DNA of 64,000 nucleotides from Trochalopteron elliotii. Taxonomy: Eukaryota; Chordata; Aves; Passeriformes; Leiothrichidae. Where the stretch lies: the NCBI GenBank assembly GCA_024734555.1, contig JANPWX010000062.1:1465541-1529540 (forward strand), in the 5' to 3' direction. The notes under the pieces were generated by a model. It was given only the letters and a program-made list of their open reading frames with translations, was not told the DNA's origin and made no database searches. The position numbers were made by a program, and so were the translations under genes. Positions 1 to 9,902 of this stretch are shown here, one piece after another; position 1 is the stretch's first letter, and the number at the start of each line of letters is the position of its first letter.

Positions 1-1048
1 TACAGGGGCTTATAGATATAAATTCCTTTTTTATTACTGAGAAAAAAAAACAAATCTCAGTTTCTTTCTCTGACTGTTATATAATTCTGGAAAAATATGA
101 TGCAAGTCCATAGACATTGACAGGAGGTAGGTGAAAAAAGAGGCAAAATTGCCTTGCATAATTTTTAATTCAGTAAGTTGAACATAATGTAAAATATTTT
201 GAAGATCCCAGTAACAAATTACAGTACCTTAGAGAACTGCTGTTTATACAACAGTGGCTATACCAGTGCAGACCCTGTGGGAAAGGAACAGCAAGTAAAG
301 GAATAAACAATTCTGAAGATGTGTCATACAGAAAAAAGTGTAGGATTCACCTAATCTTTCACTGTCCAGAAGTTAAGCATGTAGTCTCATTTAAGTTCTT
401 GACTTAACTCCTTTATGTGTTGGAAAGGAAGGAGATAGGCTTCTCTAGAGGACAATTTATCTTGCATTCCTTAAATTTTGGTCTTAAGAATGGATGAATC
501 CCTCTCAGGAGTCATCTCTTTTTGTTTCCTCACTTTAAAGAAAAGGTTGGCATGAATGATAAGCTTGGTTTAGGTGTCTAACTTTGAGGACTAATTTAGG
601 TGAATTGCATCTTACCTTTATTCAAGGCATAACTCTTATTCCAAGGGATATGTGCATTAACTTGGTCTCCTAAAAGTGTAGTTTTCAAAGGTCTTTATTC
701 TGCTGCAGATAGGCCTCTAGTGGATTTTAACAGTGTATAAATAACTAACAACCTCAACAACCTCGCCATTATTTGGGCCCAGAAGCACAAGGACTTTACA
801 GTCTTAACTCATGTATATACACTTACTCCTTCCTAGATTCTACTGAGAATTAAGTTTTTAAATGGGATTTTTTAGTTTTGCTGCATTACTGGACTATTAA
901 ATGGCTGTGAAAAATTGGCCCCATATGGCTACAGAAAAACTGGATTGCAACAATATGTCAAATTTTTTAGAGATACTCTTAATTATTTTACTTCATGTGT
1001 TAAAAGATTATTTAGGTGAAATAAACTCACATCAGCTAATCTTAGGTT
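1..1048. other. AT-rich non-coding stretch, nothing recognised
   Basis: No exon-like open frame, repeat family or RNA gene is recognised. The sequence is AT-rich with short A and T runs and scattered stops in all frames, as expected of avian intergenic or intronic DNA. Confidence 0.6.
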
Positions 1049-1267
1049 CACTTTTTTCACTATGACAGTGCACTGGAACAGGTTATCCAGAGAAACTGTG
1101 GATGCCTCATTCCTGGAAATGCTCAAGACCAGGCTGGATGGCACTCTAAGCAATCCAGTGTAGTGAAATCTGTCCCTGCCCATGGCAGAGGGGTTGAAAC
1201 TAAATGACCTTCAAAATCCCTTCAAACCCAAACCATTCTATGATTCTATAAATTGATGATTCTATGA
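1049..1267 (+). mobile_element. CR1 LINE 3' fragment, sense
   Basis: The segment matches the 3' end of avian CR1 retrotransposons. It starts with the last codons of ORF2 (TGGAACAGG giving WNR, then a recognisable EMLKTRLDGTL stretch). It continues into the short 3' UTR with GTCCCTGCCCATGGCAGAGG and a CCCAAACC stretch, and ends in the octamer-type tail ATTCTATG, with a further copy at 1257-1267. CR1 copies are normally cut short at the 5' end because reverse transcription stops early, which fits this 0.2-kb piece. Several mismatches to the usual consensus and an interrupted tail suggest an old insertion. No target duplication is expected for CR1. Confidence 0.88.
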
Positions 1268-4200
1268 AGCTGTCCCATTTCTTAGTACAAATTAGATATT
1301 AAAAATAACTAAAGAAAAACTCTTCTGGAAGGATTAATCAACCCATATGGATTTTTGTGTTCCTTGCACTTTGGAATTTGATCTCATTAATTTAGAGCTA
1401 GGATACGTGTCTATACATCATACTGCTGAAAAAAGAACAGAAACACTACAAGTATTCTTAAGCCAAAACAAACTACTTCGAATGCTTTCTTTTCTGAATT
1501 GCAGATTCACAGTATTTCATCAAATTATGGTGCATAATATATAGTTGTGTAACTTGAAGCAAAATACTCTTTATGTAATATGTTGTCATCTTCAAAAATC
1601 ACAAGTCTTTGAAACCAAGTCTTAAAAAAAGCAGGCATACAGAGTTAGTAAATATACTGTATTTCTTAGCAAGGCATATCAAGTTACTCACTCATTATCT
1701 ACACAGAGAACATCAGTCCACAAGCGACTGCACTGGAAAAAAATGCATTTGTTTGAATTTATTAGAGATGGACAGATTGCACTCAAAATGAAAAGTGCAC
1801 ACTGCAAAAGAATAGAAAGCAGTAAATGCAGAAAAATTGCATTAGTGCATCTCTCTCTATATATGTGCATATATATGTGTGTGTATATATATATATATGC
1901 ACAAAAGAAACAAGGCAATTCAGTATCCTCAATAGCTCATTTATAAAGCAGGTATGTGGGGAAATAAATAAAGATTCGTGATACACTACACCAAAACTGT
2001 AATTTTTAGAAGAGTTTAATTTATCATTCAAACAGATGTTTCTGAGACTCTTTCCAGGGGCTAGTCCCCAGATGCTAATTGCTTACATGTCACGTTATTT
2101 TCTGAACTCTATTAAAGAAGCTACCCCCCCTTTCAGCTTTGAAGACTTAGCACATTTGGGGGAAAATTTCTTGTTACTTTATTGTTGTTGACATTTTCTT
2201 CACAGATTGTCCCACAGACACAACATCAAAGAGACTGCAGAAATGTCCTGCTCAAAGGAAAAGTAAAACTTAATAAAATATTTCTTTATTTGAGGAAAAC
2301 AGTTATTGAGAGAAAAAAAAGTGCATCCAATTGTTTTGCATTTGGAGATGATAATGACACAACTGAAAATGAAAAATGGTAGAACTACTAGATGCACAAG
2401 TTGAGATCCACCCCGTATTACTTAAACATTTAATTTCTGTCTACTGATTTTCTGCATTCTGGAACAGTCAGTGGATATGTGTCTCTTAGTATTTACAGAA
2501 GGAAAATTTTTTACCTAAGATATGGCACTTAAATCAAGAAGAAAAATCTACTCTTGATCTTCAAAGGTACTTTTCTCATTTCTGCAATTATAAAATGATG
2601 CACACACTGTAGGCTTGATTCAGTCACTTTAAGATGGGTAACTGATGGCTCGCTCATGTCTTTTGAGATGGGTGTCAGTAGCAAGGGCATATTACCAGTC
2701 CTCCAGCTGCTGAGAGCAGTGGGTCCCCTAGAAGTCTTTAGTATCTGTTAGCCTCATGGCACTGTCTTACATATTGTAATATTGTAAAGAGTTTCAAATG
2801 GTGCTTGACCTATATATCTTTATCTTTGAGAAAGTGAGTCAATATCTTTAAGAATCTTAGGTCATTAGAATTTAAATATGAGTGTAAATTATATGCCTTG
2901 ATTAAGTCTATTGAAATTGTCCCTCAGTAAGTAACTAATAACTGGAATAAAAGTCCTACTGGAAGTGAGCATTAAAAGAAAAAATACAGGTGATACATGT
3001 ATCTTCTAAGGTGAATTAGCAATTTGATGGACTTTAGAGAAACTTACATATAATTTCATTTCATCTGATCTTAAGTCTGTCTGATTTTGTACATCAAAAT
3101 CACCAGCACACACTTTACAATGCAAACATGTAGTGCCAATCCACAATTTAACACGCTTGCTTACATTTTATTGCCAATGAAATATAACATTCACTACCCT
3201 CTGTAACAACTTCCAGGACTGAATTATTTTAGCATACTGAAACTCCCTTTCTTTCTCTTAGATTTTTCTTCTGGAACCTTAATTTAAGTTGAAGATGTTG
3301 AGCTATAATAAACTTAGCTTTTATACAGAAAATCCTAGACATTGTTCTACATACCTAAATGTATCAACATACCTAAATGTAGCTAAGACAGAGAAAAGTC
3401 AAGAGAGCTGTTAAGTGGTGCTACAGCCTTTATTCCATATAATATAATAGATACTTCACCCTGAGGCTCATTCTGATCAAGTTTTTTGTCTCAGCAATAA
3501 CCTCTGTAATAAAGTCAGATCATATAGATCTAGTCTAATTAGTCCTCAGTTTTATTTCACAAGTCAGATTTGTTTCAGCATTCAAAAATGTAGGCAAAGA
3601 TGAACTCTCTGGCTATAAGGAAAGAAAGTAGAAAGGAATATTATACAAGAGGCTTTGAGAAAAAAACAGTGGGAGCCTGAAAGTGTATAAAAGGGTCTAG
3701 TGAGTTTCCAGGGGTAGTTAGAAACTTTCAAAGATACTGAAAAGCTGAAGGCTTTCTTGTATTGCTCTCTTTTTAGGATTATTTATTATTCTGTTCTAAG
3801 TATATTCTGTGTTATAAGTTTTAGACACTGATTATTATCTCTAGGTTCCCTGGATTTTAAATGAAGTCAATACTTGCCTCAGAAACATTGCGGTGCCAAT
3901 TAATATTAGACTGACAGTGATAGAGATGAGATTGTTAGTTTTCTGTTAAATTAGCTTTAGTCTAAGAGCATCATGTTTATAATATAGCTAGTTTCCAGTC
4001 CACTTGTTTCTTCGTTAATGTTCAGGAAACTTGAAAAAGTGTAAGTATCATCAAAAATTCAATACAAGAATCAAAACAAGCAGCAATACAGAATATTTCT
4101 TTTGTTTCTTGAAAAGAAAACAAAAGTAAAAAATCCCCCTCTTTTATTTCTCCTCAGTCTGATTTGTATTGAGAGATGTTGAAAGTATGTGAGTACTTAA

Positions 4201-6090
4201 TTTGAGTATTATGAGTATTTTTTGAGTACTTACTTTTCTGGACATGGATAAGGGTGTGCTAAGTTTATACTAAATAATAATTAGTATATTGATGACAATA
4301 TTGTCTTCAATCAGTTAATTTTTTTAAATTATATTATTTTGTGGTGTTATTTATCCATGACATATCTACAACATTTAGGAATCAGTATCACATTGATATA
4401 CTACAAATAGATGTTTTCATATAGAAAAGTACGTACACAGTTGACCTTCTTATGGAAAGAAAATAATTATGAAAATGTCTATTTGAAAATCTCTAGACTT
4501 GATCCAATATTTCTACTAAAATATAAAACAGAAAATACCAAAGAACTAAAAAATATATTAATAGTGCTTTATGAGATAATTTCATATTTTCAATGAGTAA
4601 AGAACAGAGAGCATTCAGAAATTCAGAGATGAAATGCTTACAGAAAAATCATTTTGTCATGGGAAAAATCCCCTGTAGAATGCCAAGTCTGTAGAGACTT
4701 CTTGAGCCTCTACCCTGTATGAAGGAATTTCTTAACATCACCACATAATGCATTTTTTTATATCCTAGAAGATTGCTTACCTGATTTACAGTCTGCATAT
4801 TTCAAGCTAAAGGCTCAAACCAAACTGCCATCCCTTTTTTCAAATGTTTCAGCAGTGACTTATTCTGAATATTCAAAATAGTCATTAACTGTGTTCTAAC
4901 AAAGCATTAAAAAAAAAGAAAAGAGAAGTAGAAAATATGTTTGTGTGCTCTTAGCAGAGAAAGCTGAGAGTGGAGTGATGTCACTTCCCTGTGACACTAT
5001 CCTTTAGCAATCATTTGAATTTGTCTTTCAACTTCTTAGCTGTACTCTCCCTTGCTTTCCAATCCAAAAATTCTTGCCTCTGTCTGTGCCCACTAGGCTC
5101 CCCTCAGTACACTGCTGAGCTTGGATGTCATCCAGCTGCAGAGTTTGCTCATGCCCTACCAGGGGGGAATCAAGATCTGGTGCATATGCAATGTGTCATC
5201 CAGTTTTCTCAGAACTTGTAAAAGATCCAGCTGTGCTATTAATTTGATCTGGCCTCAGGCCTTCCACAGCACATCAGTTTTACTTGATTTACATTCTAGA
5301 GCCTACATTAGATTTCTAGGAATCAGTGTGAGATAGATTTCTACCAAGGTACTCACACTGAAAGAAAAAAGTAAGGGTCAAAAAAAATTTTTATGGATAT
5401 AACACATTCTGTAAACATGCTTTCTGCATGTTTGTTTGGGAAAGAATTTTTCTTTCAGTATATCTTGCAAGAAGAAGGATCAGAGAGAAAACACTTTATT
5501 TTCAGCATTTATTTTTTTCAAAACATGCAGGAACAGGCAACAGCTGTCTATTTGGCTACTTGGAAATTATTTTTTTAATTGCTCTGAATATACAATATCA
5601 TTGCTTTTGTCCTGTTATTTTAAAGTTATCATTATTATACTGGAATAATTCAGTCAGTTGTTTCCACCTTTTTTTCATATCTTGACAAGAAACATCTCCT
5701 TGAAAGTAAAAAAATTAAACCAAGAAAATCTGAAAGCACAAAGGCAGCAAATTCAGATGGTCACTGCAGAAAATTTTTACTCAAATAGAAAAGTTACTAG
5801 GAGTGTTGCAGTAAAGTGAAACAACGAATCATATGCATATACTGAAGGAGGATATTTTCAAAAGTAAGAATAGAGTACAAGAATCCAAGCCCTTCAAAGG
5901 AGGAAAGAACACTTTGTAAATTGAACAAATAAAGGAATGTTTACTTTGCTTTAAAATAGTTTCAGGAGGTCAATTTTTTCTAAGGATAATTGAAGAATTG
6001 AGAAATACCTAATTAAGATAATTTTTATTATTTATTATATAAATATATGTAATAAATTATATAATTTATTGTTCATGTCTTTTGAATATT
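1268..6090. other. AT-rich non-coding stretch with one AT/GT microsatellite
   Basis: About 4.8 kb without a recognisable gene or dispersed repeat. It contains the TA/TG microsatellite hairpin at 1852-1902 and a small local duplication of CATACCTAAATGTA around 3350-3381. Short open frames up to 85 codons are present but have no family resemblance, no consistent splice context and AT-driven composition. Confidence 0.55.
1852..1902. repeat. TA/TG microsatellite able to fold into a hairpin
   Basis: A run of alternating pyrimidine and purine: CT repeats pass into TATATATG, GTGTGTGT and then TATATATAT. GTGCATATATAT at 1865-1876 is the exact reverse complement of 1891-1902, giving a 12-bp stem with a 14-base loop. 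Such tracts vary in length between individuals and can form cruciforms. Confidence 0.8.
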
Positions 6091-6640
6091 TGTTAGGGAA
6101 AACTTCCTGTCTGACCATTCAGGAGTCACTCTGGCAATCACAGTCCCACCACCTGAGGTTTTAACTCCTGGGACTACAGCTCTGGATTACTTCAGTGACC
6201 TGAAGGACCCACTTGCCTACCTGCCTCACCACCTTATCGCAGTCAGACCAGGTTTTCCTGGGTTTGTCACACCAGACTCTCAGGGCTTTGGTTCCTTTAA
6301 GTAATTTTATCATGGTGCAGCAACAGAATAACATCTCAAGCTGATGTTCCTGGGGAGGAACCCCTAGCAAAGGAAACACCGAGCTTTTATACACTGGCTG
6401 TATAAGTGCCTGAGAGCCTGTGGCAATTGCCTCCTGCGCGTCTGAGTGTCTGGCCAGCAGGTTGGTGCCACAAATTCTCACTCTATTTACTATGCAAAGA
6501 TTGGTGCCAGTTCACAGCCTCTTGCCTCTGGCTCACACCACCCTGAAGCTCAACCTGCAACATGCACTGTAACATCACACTTAGCTACCTGCACTAAATG
6601 CATTCTTCAGTACATTTTGTTGGTAATTTGAATTAATAAT
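6091..6640. repeat. GC-richer block, probably a degenerate retroviral LTR or other old repeat
   Basis: The base composition rises clearly above the AT-rich flanks for about 0.5 kb. On the minus strand there is a good TATA box, TATAAAAG, near 6386-6393. About 90 bases downstream lies an ATGATAAAA stretch (6307-6315) that could be a decayed poly(A) signal. The left edge reads TGTTAGGG at 6091, which would be a TG...CA-type LTR end. This arrangement (promoter then poly(A) signal within about 100 bases) resembles U3-R of an LTR read on the minus strand. I could not find a convincing target duplication or a matching right end, so the class remains open. A 106-codon minus-strand open frame (6161-6481) has no recognisable family and is probably incidental. 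Confidence 0.35.
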
Positions 6641-6776
6641 CAAATGAAACAACTGAAAATCAGTGGGTTGGGGTTTATGCTTAGGTACATATGGGTTTGC
6701 TAGTGCCCCTTAAGGAATACTGCAGAAAATGGATGTCGAGAATTTTTGTTAAATTATGTAAGTATAACACCTTGTG

Positions 6777-7590
6777 ACACAGAATCACAAAATCACAGAA
6801 TGAGCCAAGCTGGAAGGGATCACAGTGGGTCATCTGGTCCAATCTCGCTGCTCAGGCAGGGTCGTTCTAGAGCACATGGCAAAGGATTTTGTCCAGATGG
6901 TTCTTGAATATCTCTGGTGAAGGAGACTCCAAAACTTTCCTGGGTGACCTGTTCCAGTGCAGGGACACCTGAACAATAAAGAATTTCTTTCTCATATTCA
7001 GGTGAAGCTTTCTGTGCATCAGTTTGCACCCATTGTCTCTTGTCCTTTTGTTTGGCAGCATGGAGCAGAGCCTGGCTCCATCCTCCTGACACCCTCCCTT
7101 CAGATACTGGCAGACATTGATGAGCTCCCCTCCCAGTTTTGTCTTCTCAAGGCTGAACAGGCCCAGCTCCCTCAGCCTGTGCTCATAACAGAGATGCTCC
7201 AGTCCCTTTGTCACCTTTTTCACCCTCCTCTGGTCCTGCTCCAGGAGCTCCATGTCTCTCTTGTACTGAGGAGCCCAGAAGTGGACACAGCACTCCAGAT
7301 GAGCTTCACTAGGGCTGAGTAGAGGGGCAGGATCACCTCCCTCAATCTGCTGTCAGTGCTCTCCCTAATGCACCCCAGGGTACCATTGGCCCCCTTGGCC
7401 CCAAGGGCACTGCTGGCTCATGGACACTTGGTGTCCACCAGGAGCCCCAGGTCCTTCTCTGCAGAGCTGCTCCCCAGCAGGTCAGTGCCCAGCCTGTACT
7501 GGTGCTGGGGTTACTTTTCCCCTGGTGCAAGATCCTTTGCACTTGCCTTTGTTGAACTCCAGAGAGTTCTTCTCTGTCCATCTCTTCGAT
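6777..7590 (-). mobile_element. CR1 LINE, 5'-truncated, with decayed ORF2 C-terminus
   Basis: This is the longest CR1 copy in the window, read on the minus strand. Its 3' tail lies at the left edge (CACAGAATCACAAAATCACAG, the complement of the TTCTGTGATT octamer repeats). Moving right come the 3' UTR and then ORF2. The frame open on the minus strand at 6867-7253 is the C-terminal part of the CR1 reverse transcriptase protein, with recognisable blocks [35 protein letters not shown] and [13 protein letters not shown]. Further right the same protein continues only across frameshifts (a block like LGSSSAEKDLGLLVD is recoverable around 7430-7480), so the copy is inactive. The 5' end is lost, as usual for CR1. 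The plus-strand open frame of 121 codons across this region is a shadow of the element. Confidence 0.95.
6867..7253 (-). pseudogene. CR1 ORF2 C-terminal remnant (reverse transcriptase protein)
   Basis: An open frame of about 128 codons inside the CR1 copy encodes the C-terminal region of the LINE ORF2 polyprotein. In intact elements this protein carries an endonuclease and reverse transcriptase and copies CR1 RNA at the target site in the nucleus. Only the segment after the catalytic palm is left, so the YxDD motif and the endonuclease are absent. The order [42 protein letters not shown] matches the family. The frame is broken upstream of 7253 by indels and its methionine is internal, so this is not an independent gene. 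Confidence 0.9.
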
Positions 7591-7591
7591 A

Positions 7592-9394
7592 TCAAAATTC
7601 AACTACATTAAAACTTTAAAAAAGTGAAAGAATAATTGACTCCCTAAAGCTGCTAGCATATGTTTTAAATATAAGAAATAGAGTTAGTTATACATCTGTG
7701 TATAATACTTACAGTCTCTCAATAACATAGATATGAGAAATTAAATACATTTTTTGTAAACATGAGAAGCAATTGGAAGAAGCAACAAATTAGAAGAGGA
7801 GGAATATTAAAAATATTGATAAGGATCTTGATAATTGAGCACTTCTGCAGGTTGATGGCAAATTTACTACACTTTTATACAGCAAAAAGTCTGAAAAAGT
7901 CTCAAATATTTTTAATTTAATACTAAAACAGTGTGTTCCTTACAAAAGTAAAAAAATATTAAAAGAGGATTTGTGAAAATGTGTAGATGAAATAATTATG
8001 TAAGTTTCTGAAATTTTGAATAGTCATTAGAACACTACCTTTCATTTTCTTTTGCAATGGCTACATTTGTGGCTTTATTTTGGTTCAATATGGGCCTTTC
8101 TCACTGTCATCCACCAGCACCAAAACTGGATGTTTCAGTCATCATTTGACTGCCCAGACATTCTGATTGAATCAGTAAAATAGTTTTACTCGAAATCATG
8201 AAAAAAATTCATACTTGTTTCATAGAAATAAAGATGAGGTAACCAATTTTTATCTACTGATGCATTTTTGAGGAGTGTCTTAAGGAAAATAGGAGGCCAG
8301 ATACAATCTTTACTTTATCCAATTGGATCTGAACCCAAATTTCCCAGGGAACAGAACTGATCCTATTTCTGTTTCTCCAGCTGTTAATTTTTCCCTTGGG
8401 GCTTAATTAGGGTTTCCATATGCCCAGTTCCTACTTTATGCCATATGTGTTTCCTTTATATCTGTACTTGATATCTCGGCATTTCGATATTTAAAGAACC
8501 TTGATCTCATTGGACAAAGTATCAAGCAGGGGTAATATGATTAAAGGGGAACTTCAGTTTAAAATTTTCAAACTTGTAACAGGAATATAAATACTCAGTT
8601 CTCATTAAAGTTGTTGATAACTGTATATGCAAATGTTTAGAAGCTAAAATTAAATTACCTAAGTTGAGAATCTTCCCTTTCCTTCCTTCATTCCCATCCC
8701 TGTCATTGAACTGGAAGTTCTCCTATTTGTTCTATTCCCAAATGAAGAACTGTGACTAGGAGAGATTTTGAGGCCGAGTACTCTACAGAAGTTGCAAAGT
8801 CATCAAAAATACATTGTTGTGTTAAATAATATTCTTTTTAACTAAAACAATACTGAACATATCTATCCATAAATCAAAGCTCTCAGTATTCATTCATGCT
8901 TAGGTAGTGATGGGCAAAATCTTGAAGAGTAACCATTTAGTACCAACAAGTATCAGGGCCATTGTGTTTCAATAAATATATTTCTTAGAATAAGTTTGGA
9001 AAACAAAGCATAAGGGTTATTTATTGTAATCCAAGAAATGTATTTCTGAAAATAAGCTTAGTAAAATTGCTGATCACAAAACCTCTTAGATTTTGTTTCT
9101 ATATTTCACGTTGAATTGATTATGTGGCATTATTTACTTTATTTAACACAGTTTCAGTGGAAATATGTGAATAATATCCATTAATGCATTCCCAGGTACT
9201 TACGAACTTGCAGGCATTCAGAAATCATCTGTGTTGTAGGAAGTGGAAGCTACCATCTCAGGATGATAAAGGAAATTTATGTCTCCTTTCTTCTGTTGTT
9301 TCATTTGGATGAAAAATACATCATGTTAGAGGCTGTTCTGTGGTCTGAATCCAAGTATTATCCCTTACTCCTTATACAGTAAGAAGACAGCAAA
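7592..9394. other. AT-rich non-coding stretch, nothing recognised
   Basis: No dispersed repeat or exon signal is seen. A moderately complex segment around 8040-8165 stands out slightly from the AT-rich background but has no long open frame. Confidence 0.55.
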
Positions 9395-9400
9395 CTCAAG
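9395..9400. repeat. Target-site duplication, left copy (CTCAAG)
   Basis: CTCAAG directly precedes the TG end of the LTR and is repeated exactly after its CA end at 9897-9902. Six bases is the usual duplication length for class II (ERVK-like) retroviral integration. Confidence 0.85.
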
Positions 9401-9543
9401 TGTGCTGGTTTCTGTGCTGCTTACCGGCCAGCAATAGTTCTTGGACGAGCATAAAACGAAAGTTTGGTGAGTTTCAGTCTCAAGCTGTAGCGTGGTCTGA
9501 GGCTTGGAAGAAAGAGCAGACCCTAGGTGTGGGTTGAGGAAGT

Positions 9544-9549
9544 TTTATT
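9544..9549 (-). promoter_or_regulatory. LTR poly(A) signal, copy A
   Basis: AATAAA on the minus strand (TTTATT on plus), about 145 bases from the LTR 3' end. The second LTR has the same signal at the equivalent place, which supports the minus orientation. Confidence 0.7.
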
Positions 9550-9800
9550 CCAGTGAACTCCACGTGCCAGAGTGAGTTTTGGGCCTTGGTTCTTTCCTTA
9601 AGTATCCAGGGCGCAGCCTGGGCAGGGGAGAACTTCGAGCCAATGGGGGGAAAGGAAGGGGGTGACTCAGAACAGGGGTGCTTTACACAACAATGGGAAA
9701 GGTGGGTGCTTCAGCACCTGGTCAAATGGGAGAACATCTTCTCTCAGGTCCATCAGGGTGATTGACAACACTCTCCCTCCAGGGCGACACCACAGGGAAT

Positions 9801-9828
9801 GGGGGGGGGGGGGGGGGTGGAGGGGGGG
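9801..9828 (+). repeat. Long G homopolymer plus second G run
   Basis: G17 at 9801-9817, then TGGA and G7. Four or more GGG units in 28 bases make this a potential G-quadruplex on the plus strand. The related LTR has only a short interrupted GGGTGGGGG there, so this is an expansion within copy A. Length is likely to be unreliable in short-read assemblies. Confidence 0.85.
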
Positions 9829-9896
9829 TAACCAAAAAAAACAAATAAACAAAACATAAATATAATTTTGAAAAACCTTAATCATGCACCGCAACA

Positions 9897-9902
9897 CTCA
9901 AG
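9897..9902. repeat. Target-site duplication, right copy (CTCAAG)
   Basis: Exact repeat of 9395-9400, immediately after the CA terminus of the LTR. Confidence 0.85.

Larger units (their letters stand above)
9401..9896 (-). mobile_element. Solo LTR of an avian class II-like endogenous retrovirus, copy A
   Basis: The element begins TGTGCTGG, ends CCGCAACA (TG...CA) and is flanked by an exact CTCAAG duplication, so both edges are defined. Sense is taken as the minus strand, because there an AATAAA poly(A) signal (complement at 9544-9549) lies about 145 bases before the 3' end of the LTR. A CCAAT box in inverted orientation (CCAAT on plus at 9640-9644) lies in U3. No internal retroviral genes adjoin it, so it is a solo LTR left by recombination between the two LTRs of a provirus. 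It aligns along its length with the LTR at 58256-58701 (shared CTACCGG/TTACCGG block, CCAATGGGG block and terminal GCACTGCAACA-like end). A 17-base G run at 9801-9817 is specific to this copy. Confidence 0.88.

Noticed and set aside
6957..7322. A 121-codon plus-strand open frame
   Set aside because: It is antisense to the CR1 ORF2 remnant and explained by that element.
7342..7619. Open frames of 63-87 codons on both strands
   Set aside because: They lie in the frameshifted 5' part of the CR1 copy. The CR1 protein is recoverable only by changing frame, so none is a gene.
9553..9897. Open frames of 65-76 codons on both strands
   Set aside because: They fall within solo LTR copy A and include the poly-G run. 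There is no coding evidence.
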